From assembly GCA_029168955.1 (NCBI GenBank), contig JAPDOI010001224.1:62001-126000 (forward strand): a stretch of DNA of 64,000 nucleotides, written 5' to 3'. Under the pieces are notes generated by a model, which was given only the letters and a program-made list of their open reading frames with translations, made no database searches and was not told the origin of the DNA. The DNA comes from Aplectana chamaeleonis. Taxonomy: Eukaryota; Nematoda; Chromadorea; Rhabditida; Cosmocercidae. The first letter of the stretch is position 1, and every line of letters starts with the position of its first letter. Of this stretch, positions 54,204 through 64,000 are shown piece by piece. A program made the translations under genes and the position numbers.

Positions 54204-55147
54204 ATGCCCGCCGCTGCCGCTGTCCCTTTCCAGATGGTGACCAGAAGGCATTCGGACAAGAAAAGCAAGGATGAATGTTCGCAGTCACCGAGTGGAATCG
54301 AGATGGCGTTGGAACAACTGCAGTCGGACAAGAAGGCCCCGGAATATCTAAAGGCTTTGTTTATCCATATATTCCACGTGCAGAGCGAGTTCTCAGCGGT
54401 TCTTGCAAAGAACCAAGAGCTGCAGGAGAAGGTCACAGCACTCACTGCAGAAAATTCGGCACTCAAAAGCGCGCTAGCAGACGCTGAGGCTAAGCTTCCA
54501 CAATCACCGGGCCAGCGAAATTCCTCTGTTGTTAATGACGATCATGTTGTTAGTGGTAGGCATAGTGTTGACGCGGAGGAGAAAGAGCGGTTGCGCTCCG
54601 TGGTTATATCAGGAGTGCCTGAGTCTTCTAAGAAGTTGTCTATTGAGAGAACAAAAGATGACTACTCTGCAGTAGATGTGCTGAATCATTTGAGTGTAGA
54701 ATGTATCCCTTGTATGGTTTATAGGCTAGAAAGCCACAGGTTGATCGACCCAGTTTGTTGAAAGTTGTTCTCCCTTCTAGCTATTATCAGAACCTGACGC
54801 TGCGTAGGGCTCCTTGTCTGCGAATCTTCTCCCGCGACGGGGTCTTCATAAGACCTTCGCTCACAAAGGAAGAACTGGCACGCCGGCGAGAGGCTGCTAT
54901 TGCACGTCGCTCATCTGCTAATGTTGCTCGCTCTAGCTCACAGCCTTCTCAATCCAGTACGCCTGTTACTGATACTAGCACGCTCCCTCACGATCCCCCA
55001 ATATGCTTGTTGTTGGCTCGAGCACGCTTGTTGCCAATCCGAGTTCGCCAGTTGCTGATACTACTACTCTTGCTACTGATCCAACTACTTCTGCTACTGC
55101 TCCAAGTGCGGAAAACGCGTAAGCCATCCTTGGGACGGATCTCGTAG
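54204..55147 (+). pseudogene. LINE ORF1 (coiled coil plus RRM-like), frameshifted
   Basis: The likely start is ATG 54204 (MPAAAAVPF). A heptad-like coiled coil follows (AKNQELQEKVTALTAENSAL, about 54400-54470), then SVVISGVPESSKKLS and LSVECIPCMVYRLES of the RRM-like domain. The frame changes near 54750, where LKVVLPSSYYQNL and GVFIRPSLTKEELARRREAA continue. The pattern is the same as the ORF1s at 12613 and 61517. Confidence 0.8.
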
Positions 55148-55205
55148 TATTTAGTGCTTCACAACAAATATACGTTCTATTGCAAAAAACAATGATTCTT
55201 TTGTA

Positions 55206-55895
55206 TTGCTTTTACAGGACAAAAACACTGATATAATCGCGCTCACAGAAACGTGGCTCAAGACTGGAGTTGAACTGGCGCCTCTGCTGGGGGACTGGAG
55301 TTCTCACTACGACACTCTCAGGTGTGACCGTAGTCGCAGAAGAGGAGGTGGGGTTGCCTTGTTCGTTAGGGAGCCGTACTCACCAGTTCTTATTTTTCGC
55401 GAGTCAGTTAAGGACTCATATAAAGTTCTATGTGCAGACGTCGAAATAGGGCTCGTTCTTGTGCGGTTCATTGTGGTTTATAGAGCTCCTAGCTGTACCG
55501 CGGTGGTGACTGAACAGTTGAACGCAAGTATTAGTGATTTGGTGTCTGTTAACTACCCCTGCATAACCACCGGCGACTTCAATTTCCCTGACGTGCGCAC
55601 CTATACTGCCAATAGTTCAGTTTCCAGGAGTTTTTTGAATATGTGCTGCACTCATTCTCTGTCGCAGTACGTTAAATCGGAGACATGTGGGGTTAGTATC
55701 CTAGACTTAGGGCTCTGCTGTGACAACGATTTCGTGTTGAATACAGATGTCTTGCCTCCCCTGGGTTCGAGTGACCACTCCTTGGTTCAGTGCAGGCTCA
55801 AGCTTCGCAAACAAAATATCACGAAGGAGATGAGAAGGAATTTTAAAGCAGCTCGTTTTGATTTTATAAAGGAGTACCTGATGAACTTTGACTGA
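55206..55895 (+). pseudogene. LINE APE endonuclease
   Basis: DIIALTETWLKT, RRGGGVALFV, FIVVYRAPSC, ITTGDFNFPD and PLGSSDHSLV are the standard APE blocks in order. The frame ends at TGA 55893-55895, at a position where the related minus-strand LINE has Trp (context EYL..DWY). Upstream codons before 55206 continue the domain without an ATG. Confidence 0.85.
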
Positions 55896-55963
55896 TATAG
55901 TTCCTTTCAGTCGGAGGCCTTTTAATTGCCATAATCCAACAATGTATTGAACTTTTTGTACCA

Positions 55964-56658
55964 ATGCACATAGTCCCTAACGGTCACCGCAGGCTTCACC
56001 CATACCTCAAGACAATTCAAGGGTTGCGCACAGATGCATGGTCTGCTGCAAAAGAACTCAATACCCCTGCTAGCTGGGCAAAGTTCAGGGACATAAATGG
56101 TAAGTTCGAGCGCAAGCTTAAAAAGTACAACGATAGTATAGAGAAGAAAGTCATCGAGTCGGAAGATAGGAATGCGTTTTACACGCTGTTGAACTCCAGA
56201 ATGCACGATAAAAAGACCATAGGGGCGCTCAAGACGTCGGAAGGGACTATCCTCAGGTCTGATAGGGGAAAGGCGGAACTCCTGGCAAATACATTCGAAA
56301 AGTCATGAGGCTAGGAATTTCCGACGAGGTTTGTGACTATTTAATTGATGAGCAGTGCATATCAGTGGTTCGGTCTGTCAAGGACCTAGGTTTCTACTAT
56401 AATGATGAGCTGGATTTCTCAGAACACCTTAGAATAATAAGTAGAAAAGCGCATGCGCGCACTTTTCAAATATTCAAAGCGTTGTCTACAAAAAATAAGG
56501 AAATTTTGCTGAAAGCCTATAAAATCTATGTCAGGCCAATACTTGAGACAGGAACAACAGTCTTCTGTCCTTACAAAAAGAAGGACATTGCTTTGGTTGT
56601 AAAAAGCTCAGAACGATTTCACGAGAAAGCTGCTGATTCGCTCTCGGGGTTGATTTGA
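55964..56658 (+). pseudogene. LINE RT remnant with core deleted
   Basis: The N-terminal RT linker (RKLKKYNDSIEKKVIES, LLANTFEKS) is followed immediately by post-catalytic sequence (VRSVKDLGFYYNDEL, KAYKIYVRPILETGT). The fingers and palm, including FADD, are missing, judged against 56825-58348. The end at 56650 is the insertion point of the minus-strand LINE. Confidence 0.75.
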
Positions 56659-56824
56659 TTGATTGATTTGATTTGATTTATTACACGGTAGAACCGTGTG
56701 ATAGACAAACAACAAAACGAAACACCTAAACGGCAACTGAAAAGGATTAAAGATAGAGGACAATAATAAAGCAAATCGATAAACTGACTACGAGGCAACA
56801 CCGGCACCATGAAGGGATGAGATC

Positions 56825-58887
56825 TTACAAACATCGCTCCTGGGACAACAGATAACTCTCAAGCGCCTTTTTGAATTCAGTGAACTTCCCAACTACCAAG
56901 CCTGACCGAAGTAATTTGTTGAATTCAGACCCCGCCCTATTGACAAAAAAGTGCTGTCTTACATTCCGCCTGGCCCCAACGAGGCCCAATTTCACCGGCG
57001 CTCCCCTGGTGGTTGACGATCTCAGGTTGAACAGCCGGCTAGCCTTGATACCAGCACTCCCATGAATGATTTTATACATCATTATCATATCAAACCTTCT
57101 TCTCCTGTGCTCTAGAGTGGTTAGGCCCAACTTGGCAATTCTGGTGACATGACACACGTTGCGATTAGTCTGAAACCACGATGTCCTGAAGTAAACTCTA
57201 CGTGTGAAAGTATTCTGGACTTTCTCCAGCGCATCGATGGATCCCTTTTTGTATGGATTGAATACCACCGTGCCATACTCCATAAGTGGACGTATGTACG
57301 TTTCATACAACTCAGTCAGGACATTTGCGTTAGTAGTTGAAAGTGCTCGAAACGCGCTGTGCATCATCCTGTTGGCCATGGACGCGACCTGGAGGCAGTG
57401 ATCATCGAAACTAAGATCATCCTTGATAAGAAAACCAAGGTCCTTAATCTCGCTGACCTCGCTCAACTGCATACCGTCAATAGTATAGAAGCCATTAACT
57501 CGCCTCTTACCAAGCTTTATCACCTTAGTTTTTTCGCTGGAAAGCGGCAATTTCCATTCAGACGACCATTTGGCTACATCATTAAGGGCTTTTTGCAAAC
57601 ACTCTGAATCTTCCCTGGTCCGAATAGGATTATACAATTTAAAGTCGTCAGCGAATGCCGAACAGCCAACGTTGTTCAGGGATATAATCGAGGGAAGCTC
57701 ATACGTATAAATATTAAAGAGAATAGGTGAAAGCACTCCACCCTGGGGAACACCACTAAGGACTGCAAAGGGAGAGGAGAACGTACTGTTAAGCCGGACT
57801 CTGAAAGTTCTGCCCGTGAGAAAAGCACGAATCCAAGCCACTATACGCGGATGGATACCCACTATTTCTAGTTTGTTTACTAATTTGCGATGAGAAACTC
57901 TGTCAAACGCCTTGGAAAAATCGAGGTAAATAACATCCACACCAACATCATTGTCCAGCGCACGGGTCCAGTCTTCAAGTGATTGCAGCATCGCCGAAAT
58001 TGTGGATTTACCCTTTTGGAAACCATGTTGGTGCTCCGAGATGATGGAGTGCTCCTCCAGATGAGTCATAATTCTTTTCTTCAATACTTTTTCAAAAAGT
58101 CTTCCAAAAATAGATGTGATACTGATAGGCCGGTAATTGTTGGGATCAGAAAATGGCTTCTTCTTTGGTATAGGAGTAACAAAGGATGTACGCCATCTAC
58201 TCGGAACATCTCCACGCATAAAACTCAGGTTGAAAATGTGTGCAAGCGGGCTAACTATGATATCAATCACCTTTTTAATGAAACATAATGGTATGTGATC
58301 CGGCGTGTCAGAAAACGAATTAGGCCATTTGACTAGTAGCTCCGACAATTCCCCGGGGTGAAACCATACAGAGTCAAGACAAAAACAGGAAAAAGAGAAG
58401 GACTAACACTCTCGTCCAAGTCAGTATCCTCAAGGAATGATTTCTTGAACATATTTGCCAGAAGTTGAACTTTTTGGCCATCTTCCACTGCACTGGAACC
58501 ATCCTCTCTCACAAGACATCCAACCTGAGATTTATTTTTGAGTTTCGAATTAAGTGATCTGTAGAATGAATTTTTATTTTTAGACTCGATAACTTTCCTT
58601 TCCTTATTACTATTATACTTCTTCAAACGTTTTTCAAACAGTGTCGCAACTCTTTTGTATTCGCACCAATCCTCAGCCCTGTTACTATTATTTGCCATGT
58701 TCCAGGCTTGAGATTTCCTGTGAGAGAGATTTTCCAAGTGCTCAGGGAGGTATGCCTTCTTCGTAGACACCAGACTAATCGGTACAAATAAATCAATGGT
58801 GTGGTCAAGGATAGAAAGAAAGAGTTCATATTTAGCTTCCACAGTATCCACGGTACTCAGTGAGCCGTACCAATCCACACTATCCAG
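56825..58887 (-). pseudogene. LINE ORF2 reverse transcriptase (one frameshift)
   Basis: After the transposon, DSVDWYGSLSTVD leads to the linker (KSQAWNMANNSNR, KKYNSNKERKVIESKNKN, LLANMFKKS). The frame shifts near 58345. The 507-codon RT frame (58348-56825) has NNYRPISITS, QHGFQKGKSTI, YLDFSKAFDRVSH, GVPQGGVLSP, catalytic FADD, KDLGFLIKDD and a complete C terminus. Because only one frameshift and one insertion break it, this element was active until fairly recently. Confidence 0.88.
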
Positions 58888-60743
58888 GGGCGGTAGAAAT
58901 TTGCCCTTATGTCAGAACTAAGAGTAATGAGCATCTTCCATAAATGTGGAGGTAATGGCTGTCCAAATGAAGAACCATCGCAATGTAAATGAGCACATGT
59001 CAAGTAGTTGGCAAAACTGGTAGAGACGACAGGCTGCGAACCACGCCTATATATTCGATGTTACGAGAGCAGCGCGACATCGCACTGCGCCATTGCGCCC
59101 AGCAGTTTCTCGCTGATAAAGGGGATGAGGTTATTCGCCAATGAAGGCAAAGCATGACAACTACACGGCCGGGGTTCGATCCACTGCCTGTATTTGGCGG
59201 AATGGGAGATCGCTCACTTAAAAAGAGTATTCGTAGATTTTGAATGAACGAATGGAAGAGCCTGTAAGAATTTTTGGATAAACTGCTTTTCCGGATTTGT
59301 TCTTTTCGAATATTATAAGTGAATGATAGCTCCGAATGAGTCCGCTAGATTTTTTTTTCAATTGACGATTAAATTCGAAAATCAGATGTTCAATTCCAAG
59401 GTGGCTCAAAGTTTTATCCGATTCTTAAAGCCGAATTTTCGATTAATTTTTGGATAATAGAGAGACCTAATAGTTTTTTTTTCGCTTGCTTATCATTGAA
59501 ATGTTGCGTCCTGTTCAATTTTAGAAAGCCAATTTACAGTTACAGTAGCCACAATTTGAAAAAAAGGGCAGCCCAGCTTGGGGCAAAAAACAGTCCGATT
59601 CTCGTGAGTTTCTTGAATTGAGTTTTTCTTTCCAAATGTTCAAAACATATTATTGTACAATATGTTACACAAATTTTAGGCCAACTTTGCGAGAGCATGT
59701 TTTATTACTGAAGCAGATTTCTTTCCCTGCAATAGATCTGCTAAAACGACGACGGCGGCCCATCGACTTCAAACTTTGAGTTTCAAATGTTAGTACATCA
59801 CGGAAGCAATACATATGCTCCTTCGATAAATTATGTACAGCTAAGGCGATGTGAAGATACCTATTGGCACTTGAAATGTCTTCTTGTCACATTGGTTTCC
59901 TAGAACATTAGCTGAAAGATTTAGAAGCAGCCCAGAAACTCTCGTCTGCTGAAGTTCGCTCCGTAGCCACTCATTTCAGGAAAAAAAGTATAGAAAATGC
60001 GTCTCGATTACTTGTGCAATTGATACGAAACGCTTCGTCGCTGGTATGACGCGCGCGATGTTTCTTGCCGCAGGTCCGGCGCGCGCGACGTTTCAGTGAA
60101 TTGATTGCAAACGGAGTTCATCTCAAAAGCGAAGCGATTCCGGGCAAAAAGTGGTCGCAAGCCATATCCATAAGTGGCAATTTAAACTTTGAATACGCCT
60201 AGGTTTTAAAAAATTGAAGAGAAAACTGAATGTGAAACAAGATTCCTTTTTTTCGAGAAATCGAACCCGTTTTCACCAATTTTTTCGACTTCCTTCGTTT
60301 TAACAAAATATAGCTCCGGTATTGTAATCGAAGACTGATAAACTAGGCTTAACTCAAAAGGAAAAGGTCTTATTTCACCTCTAACTGTCTTGGTTTACCT
60401 CCATCTCAAAATTTAAACGGGAGTTTTAAATGTACTCGGAGGACATTTTGCTCAGGTCCAATTGAAATCTATGTGTCTCCCCCGCCGCTGCACTATTTCT
60501 TGTGCTCTGGCCACCCTGAAATCAGCGACAGCCACCTGTCGCTGATGTTCCCAATCAAAGTCATCCATAAATTTGAAGATGAAGTGTCGCTGATTTGGAA
60601 CAGAGTTGCTCATTAAGAGATGGCGCTTCTATGAGGGCATTCCCGGGTCACAACCAGCATTTTTGACTTTGTGTAAGATTGAAGATAAGATGCAACTCAA
60701 ATTTAAGATTTAAGTTGCATATTAAGCCAAATTACTACCGCCC
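58888..60743. mobile_element. PIF/Harbinger-like non-autonomous element
   Basis: Termini GGGCGGTAGAAATTTG and AAATTACTACCGCCC are flanked by a 3-bp duplication CAG (58885-58887 and 60744-60746). Removal restores the LINE ORF2 frame exactly. It is 1,856 bases with no transposase frame. A 3-bp duplication and GGG start fit PIF/Harbinger, though its usual target is TWA; the family name is an inference. Confidence 0.8.
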
Positions 60744-61510
60744 CAGGTATTCATTTATACAAGCAAAATCCGCTTTACTGTATACTCTATTGTAAATTTT
60801 CGTATCAGAGGCCTCGGTGTGAACGTTTAGCTCGAAAACTATAGAAGCATGGTCACTAGTGCCCAATGGAGCCGTAGTATCCACTTCTGCAATCAACCCC
60901 TCCTCATTGGACAGTAACAGATCCAAAACATTGCTACCTCGTGTAGCCACAACGTTATTCTGTGTGAGATTATGCGAAGCGCACATATCTAGGAATAGCT
61001 TACTACTCAGGTTTATAGCCGTAGGAACTAGCTGCGCCCATGATATATCTGGTAAATTGAAATCGCCTGTGATAACACAAGACTGACTACAAGAAAGCAA
61101 ATCACCTAAGGTTTTAATAAAAGTTTCAAAAGAGTCAGCAGAGCATGAGGGCGCCCTGTACGCAATAACTATTCTCAGCGTCCTATCACTAACAACAATG
61201 TCAGCACAAAGTAGTTCGTAACTTTCAGAACAAGACTCCTCGTACACTAACCTTGGACAAAGAGACTTACTCAACAAAAAAGCCACTCCCCCGCCCCTCT
61301 TGTGCGGTCGGTCACATCTAAGCAGATCAAACTGAGAACATAAACCACCAAATAAAGAAGCATCAGTGACGTGAGGCGTCAACCACGTTTCAGACAGCGC
61401 TATAATGCCAAAATCAAATTGTTGAATATATCCTATAAGACTATTAATATTTTTAGGAAGGGAACGTATGTTCGAAGAGAGACATTTGAGATTGCTATCC
61501 GAGGTCCGGG
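60744..61510 (-). pseudogene. LINE ORF2 endonuclease, cut by transposon
   Basis: Minus-strand blocks from about 61500: CLSSNIRSLPKNINSL, FGIIALSETWLTP, KRGGGVAFLL, RIVIAYRAPSC, VITGDFNLPD, VLDLLLS and PLGTSDHASIV. The frame ends at EYL beside the transposon. Deleting 58888-60743 and one CAG duplication joins EYL to DSVDWYGS in frame. No ATG lies before 61382, as expected for an ORF2 reached by reinitiation or another mechanism. Confidence 0.85.
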
Positions 61511-61516
61511 GAAGAT

Positions 61517-62494
61517 TTACAAGTTTAAATTAACACCCGAAAGACCGGAGGCAACGTTATCACTGACGTGCTGACCGGGAATACAATTCGAACTCGTACT
61601 AGGCTCTTGGAAAGAAGCGGGATCGTTACTGATAATGATACAATTCACCCTAAGAGGAGCATTAACGTTTACACTAGGAGTAATGACATTAACAGAAGTG
61701 ATTACACCATGATTGACAGCCGGAGAATTCACTATAACAGGAGTAGTACCACCAACGGGAGAACTTACAATCGCACCCGCATGATTCACATTGACAATGG
61801 CAGGACTGCGACGAGCTCTTCGCTCAGTACCTCGCCGCTCACGTTCCTCCCGAGGGAGGGAGGCTCTGATGAACAGGTCATTGGTGAACGGGAAACGCTT
61901 AAGTTGAGGAGCGCGCCTCAGTACTGTCTTGGCAATGCTCGATGCAGGGAAGATCACTTTGAGCATCCTATTATGAGAAGAGTCATCGCGGCCCATACGA
62001 TGTATCGATGCAGGCAAGCAATCAATAGACAGGAAATTCAATATATCAAAAACACATAAATGGTCATTAATAGCTCTATCACGCGGGCATTTGCTACGAT
62101 TCTCTGGAACTCTTATGATCACGACTGAGCGACTACGCTCAATCTCTCTAAAGTCATTCGACTTCTCTAACCCTACAGAAGGAGATGACGGCACAACTGA
62201 ATCAGGAACAGCACTAGCACAAGGAACATCACTGATATTATCCGGAACATTCTCACTACTAAGGGCTTCCCTCAATGTAGCATTCAACCTATCGTTCACC
62301 TGGCTTAGCTCCGTATTAGCCTTAACCATATCTCGGACCATCTCGGCTAACTCACAGTTTTTCTTACATAATGATTCAACCTGACTCCTTTCATTCAGGA
62401 GATAAGCGATAATTGTCCGAATATGCATCGGCAGTGACTCGTCGTCCACCAGCGCCTTCGCGGCTTTACCAAAGTCCATTCGCGGCTTTACCAA
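61517..62494 (-). CDS. LINE ORF1 protein, intact frame
   Basis: A 325-codon frame starts at ATG 62494. A charged helical N terminus with a probable coiled coil (ERSQVESLCKKNCELAEMV, about residues 35-75) is followed by a Ser/Pro linker. The RRM-like domain SVVIIRVPENRSKC, FLSIDCLPASIHRMG, LKVIFPASSIAKTVL, LFIRASLPREERE follows (about 120-225), then an Asn/Val-rich tail. It is the only ORF1 in the window without a visible lesion. The predicted role is LINE RNA binding. ORF2 begins just downstream in another frame. Confidence 0.8.
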   Translation of the reverse strand: MVKPRMDFGKAAKALVDDESLPMHIRTIIAYLLNERSQVESLCKKNCELAEMVRDMVKANTELSQVNDRLNATLREALSSENVPDNISDVPCASAVPDSVVPSSPSVGLEKSNDFREIERSRSVVIIRVPENRSKCPRDRAINDHLCVFDILNFLSIDCLPASIHRMGRDDSSHNRMLKVIFPASSIAKTVLRRAPQLKRFPFTNDLFIRASLPREERERRGTERRARRSPAIVNVNHAGAIVSSPVGGTTPVIVNSPAVNHGVITSVNVITPSVNVNAPLRVNCIIISNDPASFQEPSTSSNCIPGQHVSDNVASGLSGVNLNL

Positions 62495-62499
62495 AGTCT

Positions 62500-62700
62500 A
62501 TTTAGACATCCCTAGTGCGAGGATGAGGAATAGTTTATTGAGACTGGTCAGTTTAGAATCAAGTCGTAAACTGAGAAATGTGTGTATGGTATTCAAAATG
62601 ATATCCAGAGTCGTGAAAGTTGATTTGTCATCGTTCTTCACTCTTTCGAAATCAAGCTGTGACATTCGCTTGGGAGTTGCCTCGATGAAAAGTAAGAGTC
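62500..62700 (+). pseudogene. Continuation of the plus-strand LINE RT C terminus
   Basis: Plus-strand codons from about 62505 (DIPSARMRNSLLRLVSLES..., RNVCMVFKMI) match the post-RT pattern IPxxxxRNxxLxLxxL...LIILYNIL seen in the LINEs at 30875 and 56825. This is the part missing after 56649, so it marks the far side of the LINE-into-LINE insertion. Confidence 0.65.
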
Positions 62701-62735
62701 GCCTCGTGACATCGAGGCAACTCCCGCCAAATCGG
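62671..62735. repeat. Short inverted repeat
   Basis: GGGAGTTGCCTCGATG (62669-62684) pairs with CATCGAGGCAACTCCC (62710-62725). GCCTCAC-rich short repeats follow to about 62990 (cgcctcacattcttctcac twice or more). Confidence 0.65.
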
Positions 62736-62739
62736 CTCC

Positions 62740-63780
62740 GGCGTAGCCTCATTACGGTGCAATTTTAGCCCCAGCTGGGAAAAAAGTGAGGCAACTCTAG
62801 GGACTGCCCGATGAGATGCCGTCTCGCCTTACTCTAGTCTCACTTTCGCCTCACATTCTTCTCACACTACGAACTCTGAGGTGAAATTGTCGCCTCACAT
62901 TCTTCTCATCCCACGAATTTTTTAGTGAAATTGTCGCCTCACACTCTTCTTACAGTGATAATTTTGTCGTGGAATCGTGGATTTTCCTATACCTATGCAC
63001 ATATCGCTTTGCATTCCTCTCACAGTAGAAAAGTCATTGTAGATCATTGTTTATTGATCGAAACCATAATTCAATAAGTACAGCAAAAATCACTACGATA
63101 GCAACAAGTGATATCCAATTAACAAAATTATGGGAGAATAATAGAGGCTTGAATTGCATTTGGAGCACAAATGACCACATTCAAGATCAAAAAGGGAAAC
63201 AAGTCAAACAGCTATGGGCTGCAGGATCATGGCAGATAACCATATTCACAGAAAAAGATCTAAGCGCAAAGACATTCACACCACCAGTACAAAAAACAAT
63301 CTGCGCTCACGAAACTGTGCTGAAACGAATGGGCTGCTCTCACGAATAAGTCGTCATCGCTCTTCCCTGCGCTCTCTGCTCCGGCATTTCGGTGACCATG
63401 TGGGTTATCTTCCGCTTCTGAAATGGCAGAAAGTTATAAATTTTCAAAAATTTAGTTATATAATAATGTACAACCGATACCTTGCGCACAGTCAAGCGCG
63501 CGTCGAGTACCTCCCATTGGCGAACCTCAGACCTAAACAAAAAATTAGAGATGGAGAAAAATGGAATATTCTATACTCAACTTGTTTCTCTGGAGTTTAT
63601 TCGAAGTGCTTAACAAACGAATCTGAGGTACCTTTATCGGTTTCGTACAGCTCACGGTAGGTCACGATGGATATACGGTGGTTTTCCATGGCTTACGGTA
63701 GATTACGGTGAGTTTACGCTAGTCTGGTCGAAGTCTCAGATGTGACTCAAAAGTTCTGTGCGGCAGGTATTCGGGGTGCT
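62740..63780. other. No gene recognised
   Basis: Short GCCTCACATTCTTCTCAC repeats, then mixed sequence. Open plus-strand frames at 63047-63349 and 63214-63660 have no recognisable domain. A TTACGGTAGATTACGGT motif cluster lies near 63640-63720. Confidence 0.4.
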
Positions 63781-63794
63781 GAAAACAGACTTTG

Positions 63795-64000
63795 TTATCA
63801 TTGGCCCAGTAAGGCCTCTGTCAGAGTTGGTTGAGCAAACGTAGCCAGCCCTGTCGATACACACAGAAAGCATTGGAAATGGGGTGCGAAAAACACCCGG
63901 TGTGGCCTGCCGAGACCCGCCGACACCCGCCCGGTCAATACGTATGAATTAAATGGTAGGGTGTGGTTGAGAAAATTACCCGGTGTGGCCTGATGTATCC
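63795..64000. repeat. Dispersed repeat, partly shared with 27500-27612
   Basis: GTCAGAGTTGGTTGAG...GATAC...ACACCCGG matches 27532-27612. GGTGTGGCCTG occurs twice here (63899 and about 63981). The repeat is cut by the window end. Confidence 0.5.

Larger units (their letters stand above)
53940..56649 (+). mobile_element. LINE, plus strand, interrupted by a second LINE
   Basis: ORF1, endonuclease and part of RT occur in order on the plus strand. The RT core is deleted near 56300. The frame reaches NDFTRKLLIRSR at about 56640, where the tail of a minus-strand LINE begins. RT C-terminal sequence resumes at about 62505-62690. This LINE was therefore the target of the second. Confidence 0.85.
56650..62500 (-). 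mobile_element. LINE, minus strand, inserted in the plus-strand LINE
   Basis: The 3' end is a TTGATTTGATTGATTG-type tandem tail (plus strand 56650-56690). The 5' end is near 62500, after a 19-23-base tandem repeat (CGCGGCTTTACCAAAGTC, 62458-62476 and 62481-62499). ORF1 and ORF2 are nearly intact apart from one frameshift near 58345 and a 1.86-kb transposon at 58888-60743. Confidence 0.88.

Overview
This is a eukaryotic, almost certainly animal and probably nematode, genomic window. The evidence is spliced gene fragments with short GT-AG introns, a Ty3/gypsy element of the type common in Caenorhabditis, several APE-type LINEs, and many short terminal-inverted-repeat (TIR) elements. No rRNA, tRNA or CRISPR array is visible, and no transposase gene was recognised. 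I found no gene that is clearly intact and host-encoded.

Layout. 1-2228: a 42-bp minisatellite, a CA microsatellite and a palindromic MITE. 2229-5660: a decayed minus-strand LINE whose first ORF carries a 2A-like motif and a zinc finger; a 3' fragment of the same family lies at 9365-9806. 5980-12540: MITEs, foldbacks and a hAT-like element (10001-10455). 12600-16320: a nearly complete plus-strand LINE. 16411-30700: a MITE and foldback field, including a 4.8-kb stretch bracketed by ~95-bp inverted repeats. 30700-32160: a minus-strand LINE 3' part split at a TTAA site. 32584-33458: an SPT6 fragment with an in-frame stop. 33482-35991: a second hAT-like element. 37481-42274: a four-level nest of hAT-like elements. 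43400-48180: a Ty3/gypsy element with two in-frame stops. 48225-50868: CAND1 N-terminal exons on the minus strand, split by a TIR element, cut off by the gypsy LTR and bordered upstream by another gypsy fragment. 53940-62700: a plus-strand LINE interrupted by a minus-strand LINE, which is itself interrupted by a PIF/Harbinger-like element.

The most interesting theme is a set of six complete elements that share a hAT-type terminus (CAGGGNTGTGCG) and perfect 8-bp target duplications. Each carries its own short subterminal tandem motif. Four of the six are inserted one inside another.

Insertion boundaries are strong where target duplications are perfect (8 bp hAT-like, TTAA, CAG) or where removing the insert restores a reading frame. 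Family names for short MITEs are inferences from the terminal bases and the target duplication alone.
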